Shown in pieces: positions 51,101 to 59,069 of a stretch of DNA of 64,000 nucleotides (position 1 is the stretch's first letter; the number at the start of each line of letters is the position of its first letter). Source of the stretch: Chitinophagales bacterium. GTDB lineage: Bacteria > Bacteroidota > Bacteroidia > Chitinophagales > LD1. Where the stretch lies: the NCBI GenBank assembly GCA_026129525.1, contig JAHCHW010000004.1, positions 124,001 through 188,000 of the forward strand, read 5' to 3'. The translations under genes were made by a program, and so were the position numbers. The notes beneath the pieces were generated by a model. That model was given only the letters and a program-made list of their open reading frames with translations, was not told where the DNA came from and did no database searches.

Positions 51101-52689
51101 CTTTAACTGTAACAGATGCGAACGGCTGTGTGCGGGTGGACAGTGTTTCGCTGAATTTGATTCCGCCTCCGTTCAGTTTAAATGAAACACATCAGGATGT
51201 ATTGTGTTTTGGCGAAAGCACCGGCAGTATTACCATTACCCCGGTGGGTGGGGTTCCGCCTTACATTGGTTACTGGCAGCACGATAACAATTTGTTTGCT
51301 CTTCAACTTTCCAATATTGATACCGGCAGATATGTCGTTTTTGTATTCGATTCGGTTTTTTGTTTGCGGATTGATACGATTGATATTCTTCAACCCGCAC
51401 CGGTGCAGGTATCGCATAGTATTACCAATGCAAGTTGCAGCGGGGTAAACAACGGTAGTGTTGATTTGACTGTTTCCGGAGGCACTGTACCGTATTCTTT
51501 CAACTGGAACAGCGGAACTTATACTACAGAAGACATTTCGGGCTTAGGCGCAGGCACATATAATGTAGTGGTAACCGATTCAAATAGCTGTACCGTTACC
51601 GATGTGGCTGTAGTGAGCCAGCCCCCTGCCATGGCAACTTCCATTACACCATCCAATGTAACCTGCTTTACAGGCAGCGATGGCAGTGTTAGTTTGAATG
51701 TAACCGGAGGAAATCAACCCTATTCCTTTAGTTGGAACAACGGGCTATACACTTCGCAAAATCTTCAGAATGTGTCGGCAGGAGTTTACACAGTTGTGGT
51801 AACCGATGCACAAAACTGCACAACTGCCGATACAACTACAATTACCGAGCCGCCACTTATTACCGGCAGCAGACTAATAACCATTTGTGCAACCGATAGC
51901 TTTTTTACAGGGGGCGCATATCAAAATACGGCAGGAGTTTACACCGATGTTCTGCAAACCGCCAATGGCTGCGATAGTGTTCTGTCCACCAATCTTGCTG
52001 TGGTAAATGAATTCTTCAGCAACTTTGATAAGGTAATTTGTTACGGGCAAACATTTGTTTATAACGGTAACTACTACACCGCAGCCGGAACCTACAGCCA
52101 GGTATTGAAATCCAAATCAGGCTGCGACAGTACCGTTACTTTCACGTTGAGCATTCTTCCCGACATTAATTTATCGGCAGCACCTAACAGTGCAAAATTG
52201 GTGTTGGGCGATACGGTTACCATCAGTCTTATTACATCTAATCCGGGTGAAATTATCAGTTATTCATGGTCGCCTGCCGGAGGATTGAGTTGCAACAACT
52301 GCCAAACCGTTACGGCTAATCCGCAGGCGAGTACGCAGTATGTAGCAGTAGCTATTGATTCCAACGGCTGTATGGATACCGTGCTTATTCCCATTCTTGT
52401 AAATGGTCCGGTAATTTTTATTCCGAACGTGTTTACACCCAATAGCGATGGTGCTAACGATTTTTTTGAAATATACGGCAATCTGGACGCTATCCGTTAC
52501 ATTGATATTCAAATTTTCAACCGCTGGGGCGAAAAGGTTTTTGAAAGCAACAATCACCACTTTAAATGGGACGGAACGTATAAAGGCGTTAAACAGAACC
52601 CCGCTGTATTTGTGTATGTTATTAAAGTAGCCTTTAATAACGAGCAGCCGGAGAAAATTTACAAAGGAAGTGTAACGCTAATGAGGTAG
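48103..52689 (+). CDS. Giant SprB-repeat/PKD surface protein with type-B T9SS sorting domain
   Basis: 1528 residues. An N-terminal hydrophobic segment (YLLTILMLLVTAELWSNG) serves as signal peptide. Two PKD-like domains follow (about 50-110 with WNFGDGT; about 125-205 with VWPDGTTSTGANPTHVF). Twelve SprB-type repeats of about 70-80 residues fill roughly 305-1255 (GGxPPYxYxWxNG...GxYxVxVTDxxxC). Two repeats of the GCDSVL type lie at about 1255-1360, then an Ig-like domain and the gliding-motility C-terminal domain (about 1430-1528: IPNVFTPNSDGANDFF, FNRWGEKVFE, GSVTLMR). Repeats 1-7 carry an extra cysteine pair compared with repeats 8-12. It is probably a long filamentous surface adhesin, like SprB of Flavobacterium johnsoniae in its repeats but shorter. 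It starts 9 bp after the propeller gene. Confidence 0.92.
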   Translation: MKVALHKARYLLTILMLLVTAELWSNGCTGSWFTMQYSPWCNCWQVCGNYISDCDEIVSLSWNFGDGTTATGPSPCHQFPGPGTYTVTMTVVAYCHNSFFNLFTSTCHITQQVTVTNTTPPLQANFVADTPCLGEPTHFTATPITPSGTNTFTWVWPDGTTSTGANPTHVFDSCGAYDVMMIVSNTTPCCSIAGKDTIIKRIYIDCNPFNESNSLGETEPYIQESSAYLQVTSGTCPGDTTHFLVTPNGSLTNWLFVFPDSSMSFSPNPWYVYNNCPPAIDYTYIILFTNRGCLGRIDSVTGIFCPSNVHLTSTTTLCTDQCNGTATAALAGGTPPYSYTWSDPNNQTTATATGLCPGNYVVTVTDGNGCTATPPPVTVNNFPFPFSTTVNQNNNLCCNGWACTSAILTYTGGTPPYTSLWSNGNTTTSVTGLYGGNQSVTSTDAHGCVYVNSFVVPEPPPLSASFNVTNTNCGTCTGSVTVVPGGGNGTYTIKWLNPANIFTATINNLCAGVYTVEISDAAVFGCRDTFTVTVSSNGAQPITATSTNATCSNICNGTATVNFTGGCQNPPCNVAWLDSAGTPIGQTSSTATNLCQGSYIVRVTNGINCISFANVTINVPNPIVPTATPTYNTCGTNCNGTITASGTGGSPPYTYQWYNAGTLIAGQTGSTIGSLCAGSYSVRFTDQQGCTVSASTNVFSNSLNATASATSVYCNGDCNGMITSIATGGVTPYNFLLQNASGGTVYSGNSNIIANLCAGNYTLVVTDAGNCSVNIPLVISQPAALTPTPTATNPLCFGSCNGAATVSVTGGTLPYQYEWRNSTGQLISNFSSVNNLCAGNYAVQIKDSNNCTTPFVPVVLIQPAKLRDSLNIFDPYCIGGQGAINLTPYGGTPPYTFNWNNGTYSTEDLSGLGSGTYMVVITDANNCTAKDTANFVQLPLLNVSIAPHLYSGYHFKCYNGNDGEVVAHVSGGLPPYTYQWNDSLNSTADSIYGLPPGTYTLTVTDANGCVRVDSVSLNLIPPPFSLNETHQDVLCFGESTGSITITPVGGVPPYIGYWQHDNNLFALQLSNIDTGRYVVFVFDSVFCLRIDTIDILQPAPVQVSHSITNASCSGVNNGSVDLTVSGGTVPYSFNWNSGTYTTEDISGLGAGTYNVVVTDSNSCTVTDVAVVSQPPAMATSITPSNVTCFTGSDGSVSLNVTGGNQPYSFSWNNGLYTSQNLQNVSAGVYTVVVTDAQNCTTADTTTITEPPLITGSRLITICATDSFFTGGAYQNTAGVYTDVLQTANGCDSVLSTNLAVVNEFFSNFDKVICYGQTFVYNGNYYTAAGTYSQVLKSKSGCDSTVTFTLSILPDINLSAAPNSAKLVLGDTVTISLITSNPGEIISYSWSPAGGLSCNNCQTVTANPQASTQYVAVAIDSNGCMDTVLIPILVNGPVIFIPNVFTPNSDGANDFFEIYGNLDAIRYIDIQIFNRWGEKVFESNNHHFKWDGTYKGVKQNPAVFVYVIKVAFNNEQPEKIYKGSVTLMR

Positions 52690-52704
52690 TTACAAAACAA
52701 CAAA

Positions 52705-52735
52705 AGCGCTTCAGTGAAAGCGCTTCTGTAATTTG
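52705..52735 (+). terminator. Probable terminator after the SprB-repeat gene
   Basis: Stem AGCGCTT (52705-52711) with AAGCGCT (52718-52724), loop CAGTGA, then a T-rich but interrupted tract (TCTGTAATTTG). 15 bp after the stop. Confidence 0.6.
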
Positions 52736-52740
52736 TTTTG

Positions 52741-52811
52741 TTGCCCGAGATGGATTCGAACCACCACAAACTGAACCAAAATCAGTTGTCCTGCCATTAG
52801 ACGATCGGGCA
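52741..52811 (-). tRNA. tRNA-Gln (anticodon TTG)
   Basis: Read on the minus strand from 52811: acceptor TGCCCGA pairs with TCGGGCA near the 3' end; D-arm in TCTAATGGCAGGAC; anticodon stem ACTGA/TCAGT around loop TTTTGGT, anticodon TTG; T-arm GGTTCGAATCC. Discriminator base A at 52741; the CCA end is not encoded. 71 nt. The tRNA lies in the 399-bp gap before the DUF2723 gene, opposite in direction to both neighbours. Confidence 0.93.
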
Positions 52812-52929
52812 AACTTTGAAAAAACGAACCTGCCTTTCGGCAGGCAGGGCGCAAAAATAATTATCTCTCCTGCTTTTGCAATAGCTTTTAATACCTCTTG
52901 GCTTTTACGTGTTAAACTTGCGTATAGCA

Positions 52930-53020
52930 GGGTGTATGAATTATTGCAGTCTAATTTTTCCCTCTCCGTTGAGGAGGGGCAGGGGTGGGGTAGTATGTAA
53001 CTTCAATAATTCATACACCC
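52930..53020. repeat. 91-bp element bounded by a perfect 17-bp inverted repeat
   Basis: GGGTGTATGAATTATTG (52930-52946) and its exact reverse complement CAATAATTCATACACCC (53004-53020). The 57-bp centre contains CCCTCTCCGTTGAGGAGGGG and a G-rich run, related to the G-rich fragments at 2.6 and 26.3 kb. No open frame. It could be a small non-autonomous mobile element or an RNA hairpin. The rest of the gap (52812-53088) shows nothing else. Confidence 0.7.
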
Positions 53021-53088
53021 ATATAGTTATATGGTAATTCCCCTTTGCCGCAAATTGATATTTTTACGCCTCTTCAAAATAATGCTGA

Positions 53089-56000
53089 ATGCAGAAATAT
53101 AAGTTGCTCAACAACATCTTTGGATGGGTTTCATTTGTGTTTGCCGCTATAGTTTACAGTATGACCATGGAAAGCAGCGGCAGCTTTTGGGATTGCGGAG
53201 AGTTTGTTTCCGGCTGCTACAAATTGCAAGTAGTACACCCACCGGGCGCACCCTTCTTTCTAATTCTGGGTAGGGTTTTTACCCTTTTTGCTGGCGACCC
53301 TTCGCGGGTGGCTTTAATGGTTAACCTCCTTAGTGCACTTTCAACTGCAGGCGCAGTGTTGTTTACTTTCTGGACAACTACCGCACTTGCACGCAAAGTG
53401 GTAATGAAAGACGGCAACTATACCGATGGAAAAATTCTCGCTGTGCTTGGTGCCGGTTTAATTGCGGCAACTGCCTGCACATTTCTCGACTCTCTTTGGT
53501 TCAGCGCTGTAGAAGGCGAGGTGTATGCACTTTCGCAATTTTTTATGTCGCTCATTGTATGGGCAATGGTTAAGTGGGATGCCGATGAAAGCCCCTATGC
53601 CGACCATTGGCTTATTCTGATTGCCTATATGACAGGGCTTTCTATTGGAGTGCATTTGTTGAGTTTGCTGGCATTACCTGCCATTGCACTTATTTACTAC
53701 TACCGCAAATACAAGCCTTCGTTAATCGGATGGTTTGGTGCAGTAGCGGTAGGATTTGTCATTTTGGGTGTTTACATGAAATTTATTATCTCCTACACGC
53801 AGGCATTTTTGGCTGGGTTCGATAAGTTTTTTGTGAACTCGCTTGGTATGCCTTTCAACAGCGGAGTAGCATTTTTCTTTCTAGTGTTGGCAGGCGGATT
53901 AGCAGGCGGATTGTATTACTCACATCAGGCAAAAAAGCGGGAACTGAATCTCGCTTTGTTGTGCTTGGCTTTTTCGTACATCGGTTACCTCTCGTATTTA
54001 ATGGTACCCATTCGGGCATTGGCAAACCCGCCAATAAATATGAACAAGCCCGATGACCCTTTTGCCATTAAATCATACGTTGACCGCGAGCAATATGGCG
54101 ACCGTCCCCTGCTAAGAGGTCCTGATTACACGGTTACCTCCTACGATATTGTTGATTACGTAAAAACCGGAGAGCGTTGGTATAAGGACGATAAAAACAA
54201 CAAGTATGTGTATGCCGGTGATAAGCAGGACTACAAGTTTCGCGATGATGTGCAAATGCTTTTTCCGCGCTTAGGCTTTTGGCAGGAAGAAGGAAAAAAA
54301 TCTGCATACCGTGCATGGCTCAATCCCGAATTTAATGTGGTAAACAGAGCTACCAAAGAAGTTGTAAAACGTTTTCCTTCGGGCGGGCAAAGGCAGGCAG
54401 AAGAATACGCTGCAAGCCTTAACAAAGATGGCGCTAACACCTTCTATGTAAAAGATGCGATTTCGTTTTCCGATAATCTCGCTTTCTTCTTCAAATATCA
54501 GGTGGGCTACATGTACTTCCGCTACTTTATGTGGAATTTTGCAGGAAGGCAAGATGATATACAAGGAACCTACGCCAACGATAACGGCAGATGGATAAGC
54601 GGTATTCCGTTTATTGATAATTCACGTGCATTCTTTACACCCGAATGGCCCCAGCAAAATCTTTCAAAAAGCATGTTGGAAAACAAGGCGCGTAATAAGT
54701 TTTACATGCTGCCTTTTATCATCGGGCTTATTGGGTTAATCTACACACTTTACAAAGACGAAAAAACTTTCTGGATAATATTAGTGCTGTTTGGCACTAC
54801 CGGTTTGTTGCAGATAATTTATCAAAACGAACCGCCTATCGAACCGCGCGAGCGCGACTACGCACAAGCCGGTTCGTTCCTTACTTACACAATATGGATG
54901 GGTTTTGGGTTAATTGCATTGTTTGATTTACTGCGGAAACGATTGCCTGAAATTCCGAGTGCGGCAGGTGCCTTGGTGCTTTGTGCCATTGCTCCATTCC
55001 TAATGGGATCGCAAGGTTGGGACGACCACACCCGCCACAATCGCTACACTGCCCGCGATTTTGCTACCTGTTACCTCGAATCGTGTGCGCCCAATGCCAT
55101 TATTTTTACACAAGGCGATAACGACACTTACCCGTTATGGTATGCACAGGAAGTGGAAGGTATTCGTACCGATGTTCGTGTAATCAATCTTTCGCTGTTA
55201 GGCGTTGATTGGTACATTGACCAACTGCGTTTTAAAATGAACGATGCCCCTCCGGTAAAATTGACTTTCAAACCTGAGCAAACGCTCGGCAGTACCCGCG
55301 ACATTACCCGCTACAAGCAAGATCCGCGCATACCTTCCGGTGTTGCCGTTGATCTCAAAAAAGTAATGCAGTTTGTTGCCAGCGAAGAACAAAGCAACAA
55401 GGTAATGTATCAAAACGGAGAAAGCGAAAACTATTTGCCTACCCGAAATTTCTATTTAGATGTTGACACCAACAAGGTGAAAGAAAACAATATGATTGCT
55501 CCCGAAGATTACGGTAAAATGGTTACCCGTATGGAATGGAGCATCAGCAACAGCGCCTTGCTTAAAAATGATTTGCTTACGCTCGATATTGTTGCCAACA
55601 ACATTATGGATCGCCCAATCTACTTTGCCGTATCGGTTGCCCCCGATGCTTACCTTAACCTGGAAAAGTATTTTCAGTTGGAGGGATTAACGTATCGCAT
55701 AGTTCCTAAGGTGAACGAAAGCAACTCGCCTTACAGTGCACCTGCCCGCACCGATGTAATGTATGAGAACATGATGAAGAAGTTCAAATTCGGTGGCATT
55801 GCCGAGAACCCGAACATCTATTTAGATGAAAATGCTTTGCGTATGACGGTGAACATTCGCGGCAATTTTGGTCGTTTGGCAGAAGCATTAGTGGCAAAAG
55901 GCGAAAAAGAAAAAGCGGCTGAAGTAATTGATTATTCGCTGAAAGTAATGCCTGCCGATAGGGTGCCTCATTCGGTCTTTAACTATTCGTACCCGGGTAT

Positions 56001-56331
56001 TTACTACGAAGCAGGACAAAAAGAAAAAGCACGTAAACTGTTGCAGGAAATGTTCGATAAGGCGAAAGATGAACTGAACTATTATGTTACCGTTTACAAC
56101 TACGCTTTAAGCAGCGCGCGCGAAGCGGGCGATATGTCGTATTACACCTCGTTGCAACAAGGTGCCTTTATGGAGCGCAGAGAAGTTCGCGAGCAGTTAT
56201 ACATTATGCAGGAAATGAACCTATCTGCCAAAAAGTATGACGATGCCGATTTCGCTGCAAAAATTGATAAAGAGTTTAACGACTACCGCATGAAGTTTGT
56301 GCAAATGCCGCAACAACCTTCGGTACAATAA
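53089..56331 (+). CDS. DUF2723 membrane glycosyltransferase (GT117, protein O-mannosyltransferase-like)
   Basis: 1080 residues. The N-terminal domain (about 1-420) is DUF2723: MTMESSGSFWDCGEFVSGCYKLQVVHPPGAPFFLILGRVF, with an acidic Glu/Asp in the first loop (WDCGEF) as expected for a GT-C enzyme, followed by many transmembrane helices (FFLVLAGGLAGGLYYS, FIIGLIGLIYTLYKDEKTFWIILVLFGTTGLLQIIYQNEPPIEPRERDYA). A second helical and soluble domain (about 600-950) contains APNAIIFTQGDNDTYPLWYAQEV. The C-terminal ~150 residues are TPR-like (AEALVAKGEKEKAAEVIDYSLKVMP, YEAGQKEKARKLLQEMFDKAKDELN). It likely transfers sugar to exported proteins at the inner membrane. Fairly strong family call; substrate unknown. 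A terminator follows 10 bp after the stop. Confidence 0.88.
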   Translation: MQKYKLLNNIFGWVSFVFAAIVYSMTMESSGSFWDCGEFVSGCYKLQVVHPPGAPFFLILGRVFTLFAGDPSRVALMVNLLSALSTAGAVLFTFWTTTALARKVVMKDGNYTDGKILAVLGAGLIAATACTFLDSLWFSAVEGEVYALSQFFMSLIVWAMVKWDADESPYADHWLILIAYMTGLSIGVHLLSLLALPAIALIYYYRKYKPSLIGWFGAVAVGFVILGVYMKFIISYTQAFLAGFDKFFVNSLGMPFNSGVAFFFLVLAGGLAGGLYYSHQAKKRELNLALLCLAFSYIGYLSYLMVPIRALANPPINMNKPDDPFAIKSYVDREQYGDRPLLRGPDYTVTSYDIVDYVKTGERWYKDDKNNKYVYAGDKQDYKFRDDVQMLFPRLGFWQEEGKKSAYRAWLNPEFNVVNRATKEVVKRFPSGGQRQAEEYAASLNKDGANTFYVKDAISFSDNLAFFFKYQVGYMYFRYFMWNFAGRQDDIQGTYANDNGRWISGIPFIDNSRAFFTPEWPQQNLSKSMLENKARNKFYMLPFIIGLIGLIYTLYKDEKTFWIILVLFGTTGLLQIIYQNEPPIEPRERDYAQAGSFLTYTIWMGFGLIALFDLLRKRLPEIPSAAGALVLCAIAPFLMGSQGWDDHTRHNRYTARDFATCYLESCAPNAIIFTQGDNDTYPLWYAQEVEGIRTDVRVINLSLLGVDWYIDQLRFKMNDAPPVKLTFKPEQTLGSTRDITRYKQDPRIPSGVAVDLKKVMQFVASEEQSNKVMYQNGESENYLPTRNFYLDVDTNKVKENNMIAPEDYGKMVTRMEWSISNSALLKNDLLTLDIVANNIMDRPIYFAVSVAPDAYLNLEKYFQLEGLTYRIVPKVNESNSPYSAPARTDVMYENMMKKFKFGGIAENPNIYLDENALRMTVNIRGNFGRLAEALVAKGEKEKAAEVIDYSLKVMPADRVPHSVFNYSYPGIYYEAGQKEKARKLLQEMFDKAKDELNYYVTVYNYALSSAREAGDMSYYTSLQQGAFMERREVREQLYIMQEMNLSAKKYDDADFAAKIDKEFNDYRMKFVQMPQQPSVQ

Positions 56332-56340
56332 AAATTCAAG

Positions 56341-56372
56341 AGCCCCTCATAAAAGAGGGGTTCTTTCTTTTC
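56341..56372 (+). terminator. Terminator/attenuator between DUF2723 gene and rlmB
   Basis: Stem AGCCCCTC (56341-56348) with GAGGGGTT (56355-56362), loop ATAAAA, then CTTTCTTTTC. The T-rich tract ends one nt before the rlmB ATG at 56374. Confidence 0.8.
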
Positions 56373-56373
56373 T

Positions 56374-57132
56374 ATGAGCAATCACCCGTTTTGCATATTT
56401 GGTCGCCAGCCTGTTCTTGAAGCAATCAGCGCAGGAAAGCGATTTGATAAAATCTTATTGCTGAAAGGAGCAACAGGGGAGGAGGTAAAAAAAATTCTCA
56501 ACGCTGCACGCGAGGCTGATACCCCTATTCAAGCTGTTCCTAAAGAAAAATTAGATAACGTAGCAAAAAAGTACGCCAAATTCCGCGAAGCGAACCATCA
56601 GGGCGTAATCGGTTTTCTTTCCATGATTGATTACCATACGCTCGATGATGTAATACACCATGTAATTTCAAAAGGCAAAAACCCTTTATTGCTTATGCTG
56701 GACGGTATTACCGATGTAGGTAACTTTGGTGCCATTGCCCGCTCGGCAGAGTGTTTTGGGGCTGATGCAATTGTTATTCCTTCGCAAGGCTCGGCACAAA
56801 TAAATGCCGAAGCTATGAAAGCCAGTGCCGGAGCGCTCAACAAAATTTTAGTATGCCGCGAAAAAAGCTTAGTAATGGCGGTGAAGTATCTGAAAGCAAA
56901 CGGCTTTAAAATTTACGGAACCGAAATGAAAGGTGCTATTGAGTTAAGTAAAGCAGATTTCTCCGTTCCCTGTGCTGTGGTAATGGGTTCCGAAGGCGAT
57001 GGCGTTTCTAAAGAATTACTGCGCCAATGCGATGAAAAAATACGCATCCCTATGGCAGGTTTCACTGAATCGCTCAATGTATCGGTTAGCGCGGGTGTAG
57101 TACTGTACGAGGCTATGAAGCAGAGGAGCTAA
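56374..57132 (+). CDS. rlmB: 23S rRNA (guanosine-2'-O)-methyltransferase, TrmH/SpoU family
   Basis: 252 residues, RlmB length. The N-terminal substrate-binding domain (FCIFGRQPVLEAISAGKRFDKILLLKGA...ANHQGVIGFLSM) is followed by the knotted SPOUT methyltransferase domain with the three SpoU motifs: LDGITDVGNFGAIARSAECFG (motif 1 with Asn and Arg), VMGSEGDGVSKELL (motif 2) and IPMAGFTESLNVSVSAGVVLYEA (motif 3). It likely 2'-O-methylates a guanosine in 23S rRNA (G2251 in E. coli). The ATG is directly behind the terminator hairpin, so expression must come from read-through or from a promoter inside the preceding gene. It ends with a bidirectional terminator shared with etfA. Confidence 0.9.
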   Translation: MSNHPFCIFGRQPVLEAISAGKRFDKILLLKGATGEEVKKILNAAREADTPIQAVPKEKLDNVAKKYAKFREANHQGVIGFLSMIDYHTLDDVIHHVISKGKNPLLLMLDGITDVGNFGAIARSAECFGADAIVIPSQGSAQINAEAMKASAGALNKILVCREKSLVMAVKYLKANGFKIYGTEMKGAIELSKADFSVPCAVVMGSEGDGVSKELLRQCDEKIRIPMAGFTESLNVSVSAGVVLYEAMKQRS

Positions 57133-57225
57133 CGAATATCCGTTACTGTCCAAATATCAACCTCATTTCTTCTCACAAGGCGGAATTAAAAAAAATTCTT
57201 TCCGTTAAAAATCAGTTTTTACAAA

Positions 57226-57256
57226 AAAAGCGGCATCCTTCCCGAATGCCGCTTTT
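57226..57256. terminator. Bidirectional terminator between rlmB and etfA
   Basis: AAAAGCGGCAT (57226-57236) pairs perfectly with ATGCCGCTTTT (57246-57256), with A-tract upstream and T-tract downstream. Confidence 0.9.
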
Positions 57257-57277
57257 AATATTTTGCAATGAAATAGT

Positions 57278-58255
57278 TTAGTGTGCCGACTTAAACTTCT
57301 TGTATTCTTCAATCAATTTAGGAACCACTTCAAAGGCATCGCCTACAATGCCATAGTCGGCTGCTTTAAAGAAAGGCGCTTCGGGGTCGTTGTTAATTAC
57401 CACAATCACCTTCGAGCCGTTTACTCCGGCTAAGTGCTGTATGGCTCCCGAAATTCCGATAGCGAAATACAGATTGGGGCGAACAGTTACACCGGTTTGC
57501 CCTACGTGCTCGTGGTGCGGGCGCCAGTCCACATCGGCAACAGGACGCGAACAGGCAGTAGCAGCGCCCAATTCGCGGGCAAGCTCTTCAATCATACCCC
57601 AGTTTTCGGGTCCTTTTAATCCGCGTCCGGCCGAAACCACAATTTCCGCTTCGGTTAACGGAATAGTGCCGGTTACTTTATCTACTCCTTTTACGGTTAC
57701 GGTAAAATCAGCATCGCTTACGGCAGGCGAAAAGGCTTCAACAGCCGCTGTGCCGCTGCCTTTAACAGGCGAAAGCGAGTTGGGGTTTACCGAAATTACT
57801 TTTACCGCAGTAGCGGTTTTATACTGTGCCGATGCTTTGCCCGAGAAAACATTCTTTTTTACAACCGCTTCGCTGCCGTTAAACGAAGGAAGTTCCACCG
57901 CCCCGGGCACATAACCGGCTTTTAAACGTACCGACACACGCGGAGCCAGTAATTTTCCGTTTTGGTTAAACGATGTAACTACAACGGTAGCACCTGCTGC
58001 AGTTGCTGCTTCTGCAACCGCTTTAGTATATGCTTTCGAATCGAAGGTGTTAAAGCGCGCATCGTTGGCGTGCAATACTTTTTTTACACCCACAGTGCCC
58101 AGTGTTGCCAGTTCATCTGCCGAAGCAGTGCCCAACACTACCGCCACCGAATCGGTGCCGAGGCTTTCGGCCACTTTCGAACCATAGTAAGCAGCTTCTA
58201 CCGATGCTTTTTTAATTTTTCCTTCTGCAACTTCTACAAAACTTAATACAGCCAT
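57278..58255 (-). CDS. etfA: Electron transfer flavoprotein, alpha subunit
   Basis: 325 residues, usual length. The N-terminal domain starts MAVLSFVEVAEGKIKKASVEAAYYGSKVAESLG. The FAD-binding C-terminal domain has VSAGRGLKGPENWGMIEELA, RPVADVDWRPHHEHVGQTGVTVRPNLYFAIGISGAIQHLAG (canonical ETF-alpha signature) and VVINNDPEAPFFKAADYGIVGDAFEVVP. It receives electrons from acyl-CoA dehydrogenases, including probably the one at 16956-18743, and hands them to ETF-quinone oxidoreductase. It is 48 bp downstream of etfB on the same strand; the gap is purine-rich with CAGA-type repeats. Confidence 0.96.
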   Translation of the reverse strand: MAVLSFVEVAEGKIKKASVEAAYYGSKVAESLGTDSVAVVLGTASADELATLGTVGVKKVLHANDARFNTFDSKAYTKAVAEAATAAGATVVVTSFNQNGKLLAPRVSVRLKAGYVPGAVELPSFNGSEAVVKKNVFSGKASAQYKTATAVKVISVNPNSLSPVKGSGTAAVEAFSPAVSDADFTVTVKGVDKVTGTIPLTEAEIVVSAGRGLKGPENWGMIEELARELGAATACSRPVADVDWRPHHEHVGQTGVTVRPNLYFAIGISGAIQHLAGVNGSKVIVVINNDPEAPFFKAADYGIVGDAFEVVPKLIEEYKKFKSAH

Positions 58256-58303
58256 GTTTTTAGTTTTTATGTTTCTGACTTCTGTTATCTGTTCTCTGAT
58301 TTC

Positions 58304-59044
58304 TTAAATAGCCTTCGCTTCTTCATGTAACAAGCGTATAAGTTCGGCTACATTGTCTTTATCCACCAGTTTAATCTGCTTGTCTTTTTCGGGAAGTGTG
58401 TATGCGGCAACCGAAGTCAGTTTTTCGGTTTCGGTAGCGGGCACTACGGCTAAAGGCTTTGTGCGTGCCGCCATAATTCCTTTCATGTTCGGAATACGCG
58501 CTTCGGCTAAATCTTTGCTGGCGCCAAGTACCATAGGCAACTTTACTTCAACGGTTTCGGTTCCTCCTTCAATTTCGCGCTTAATGGTGGCTACTCCGTT
58601 TTCCACTTCCAGTTTCGAAGCCAACGAAACCGCAGGCAGGTCGAGCAGTTCGGCTACCATGCCGGTAATCTCGAACGAGTTGTAGTCAATGGTTTCTTTG
58701 CCGGTAATTATTAAATCGTAGTTCTCGTTTTTTGCATGGGCAGCAATCTGCGCGGCTACAAAGTAAGCATCGGTTGGGTCGGCATCAACGCGCACGGCTT
58801 TATCGGCACCAATCGCCAAAGCCTTGCGGATAATTTGCTCGGCATCGGCACCGCCCACGTGTATCACTACTACTTCGCCACCTTGTTTCTCTTTCAGTTC
58901 AATGGCGCGCACCAAAGCATACCATTCATCGGTGGGGTTCATAATAAAGGTTACGCCATCGGGGTTAAACTTTGTATTGTTTTCCGTAAAGGCGATTTTG
59001 GAAGTAGTGTCCGGCACTTTCGCAATAGGAACAAGTATCTTCAT
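58304..59044 (-). CDS. etfB: Electron transfer flavoprotein, beta subunit
   Basis: 246 residues from the ATG at 59044, which starts MKILVPIAKVPDTTSKIAFTENN; the open frame runs 75 codons upstream, but that extension overlaps the promoter and the divergent gene. Typical ETF-beta parts: NPTDEWYALVRAIELKEK, ALAIGADKAVRVDAD, LIITGKETIDYNSFEITGMVAELLDLPAVS, EVKLPMVLGASKDLAEARIPNMKGIMAARTKPL. It forms the AMP-binding partner of EtfA. First gene of the etfBA operon, with a good promoter match just upstream. Confidence 0.96.
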   Translation of the reverse strand: MKILVPIAKVPDTTSKIAFTENNTKFNPDGVTFIMNPTDEWYALVRAIELKEKQGGEVVVIHVGGADAEQIIRKALAIGADKAVRVDADPTDAYFVAAQIAAHAKNENYDLIITGKETIDYNSFEITGMVAELLDLPAVSLASKLEVENGVATIKREIEGGTETVEVKLPMVLGASKDLAEARIPNMKGIMAARTKPLAVVPATETEKLTSVAAYTLPEKDKQIKLVDKDNVAELIRLLHEEAKAI

Positions 59045-59069
59045 GAGTGAATGTTTTAAAATTGCGGGG

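Noticed and set aside
52812..53088. Insertion sequence or prophage attachment next to tRNA-Gln
   Set aside because: No transposase or integrase and no repeat of the tRNA 3' end were seen; only the small inverted-repeat element is supported.
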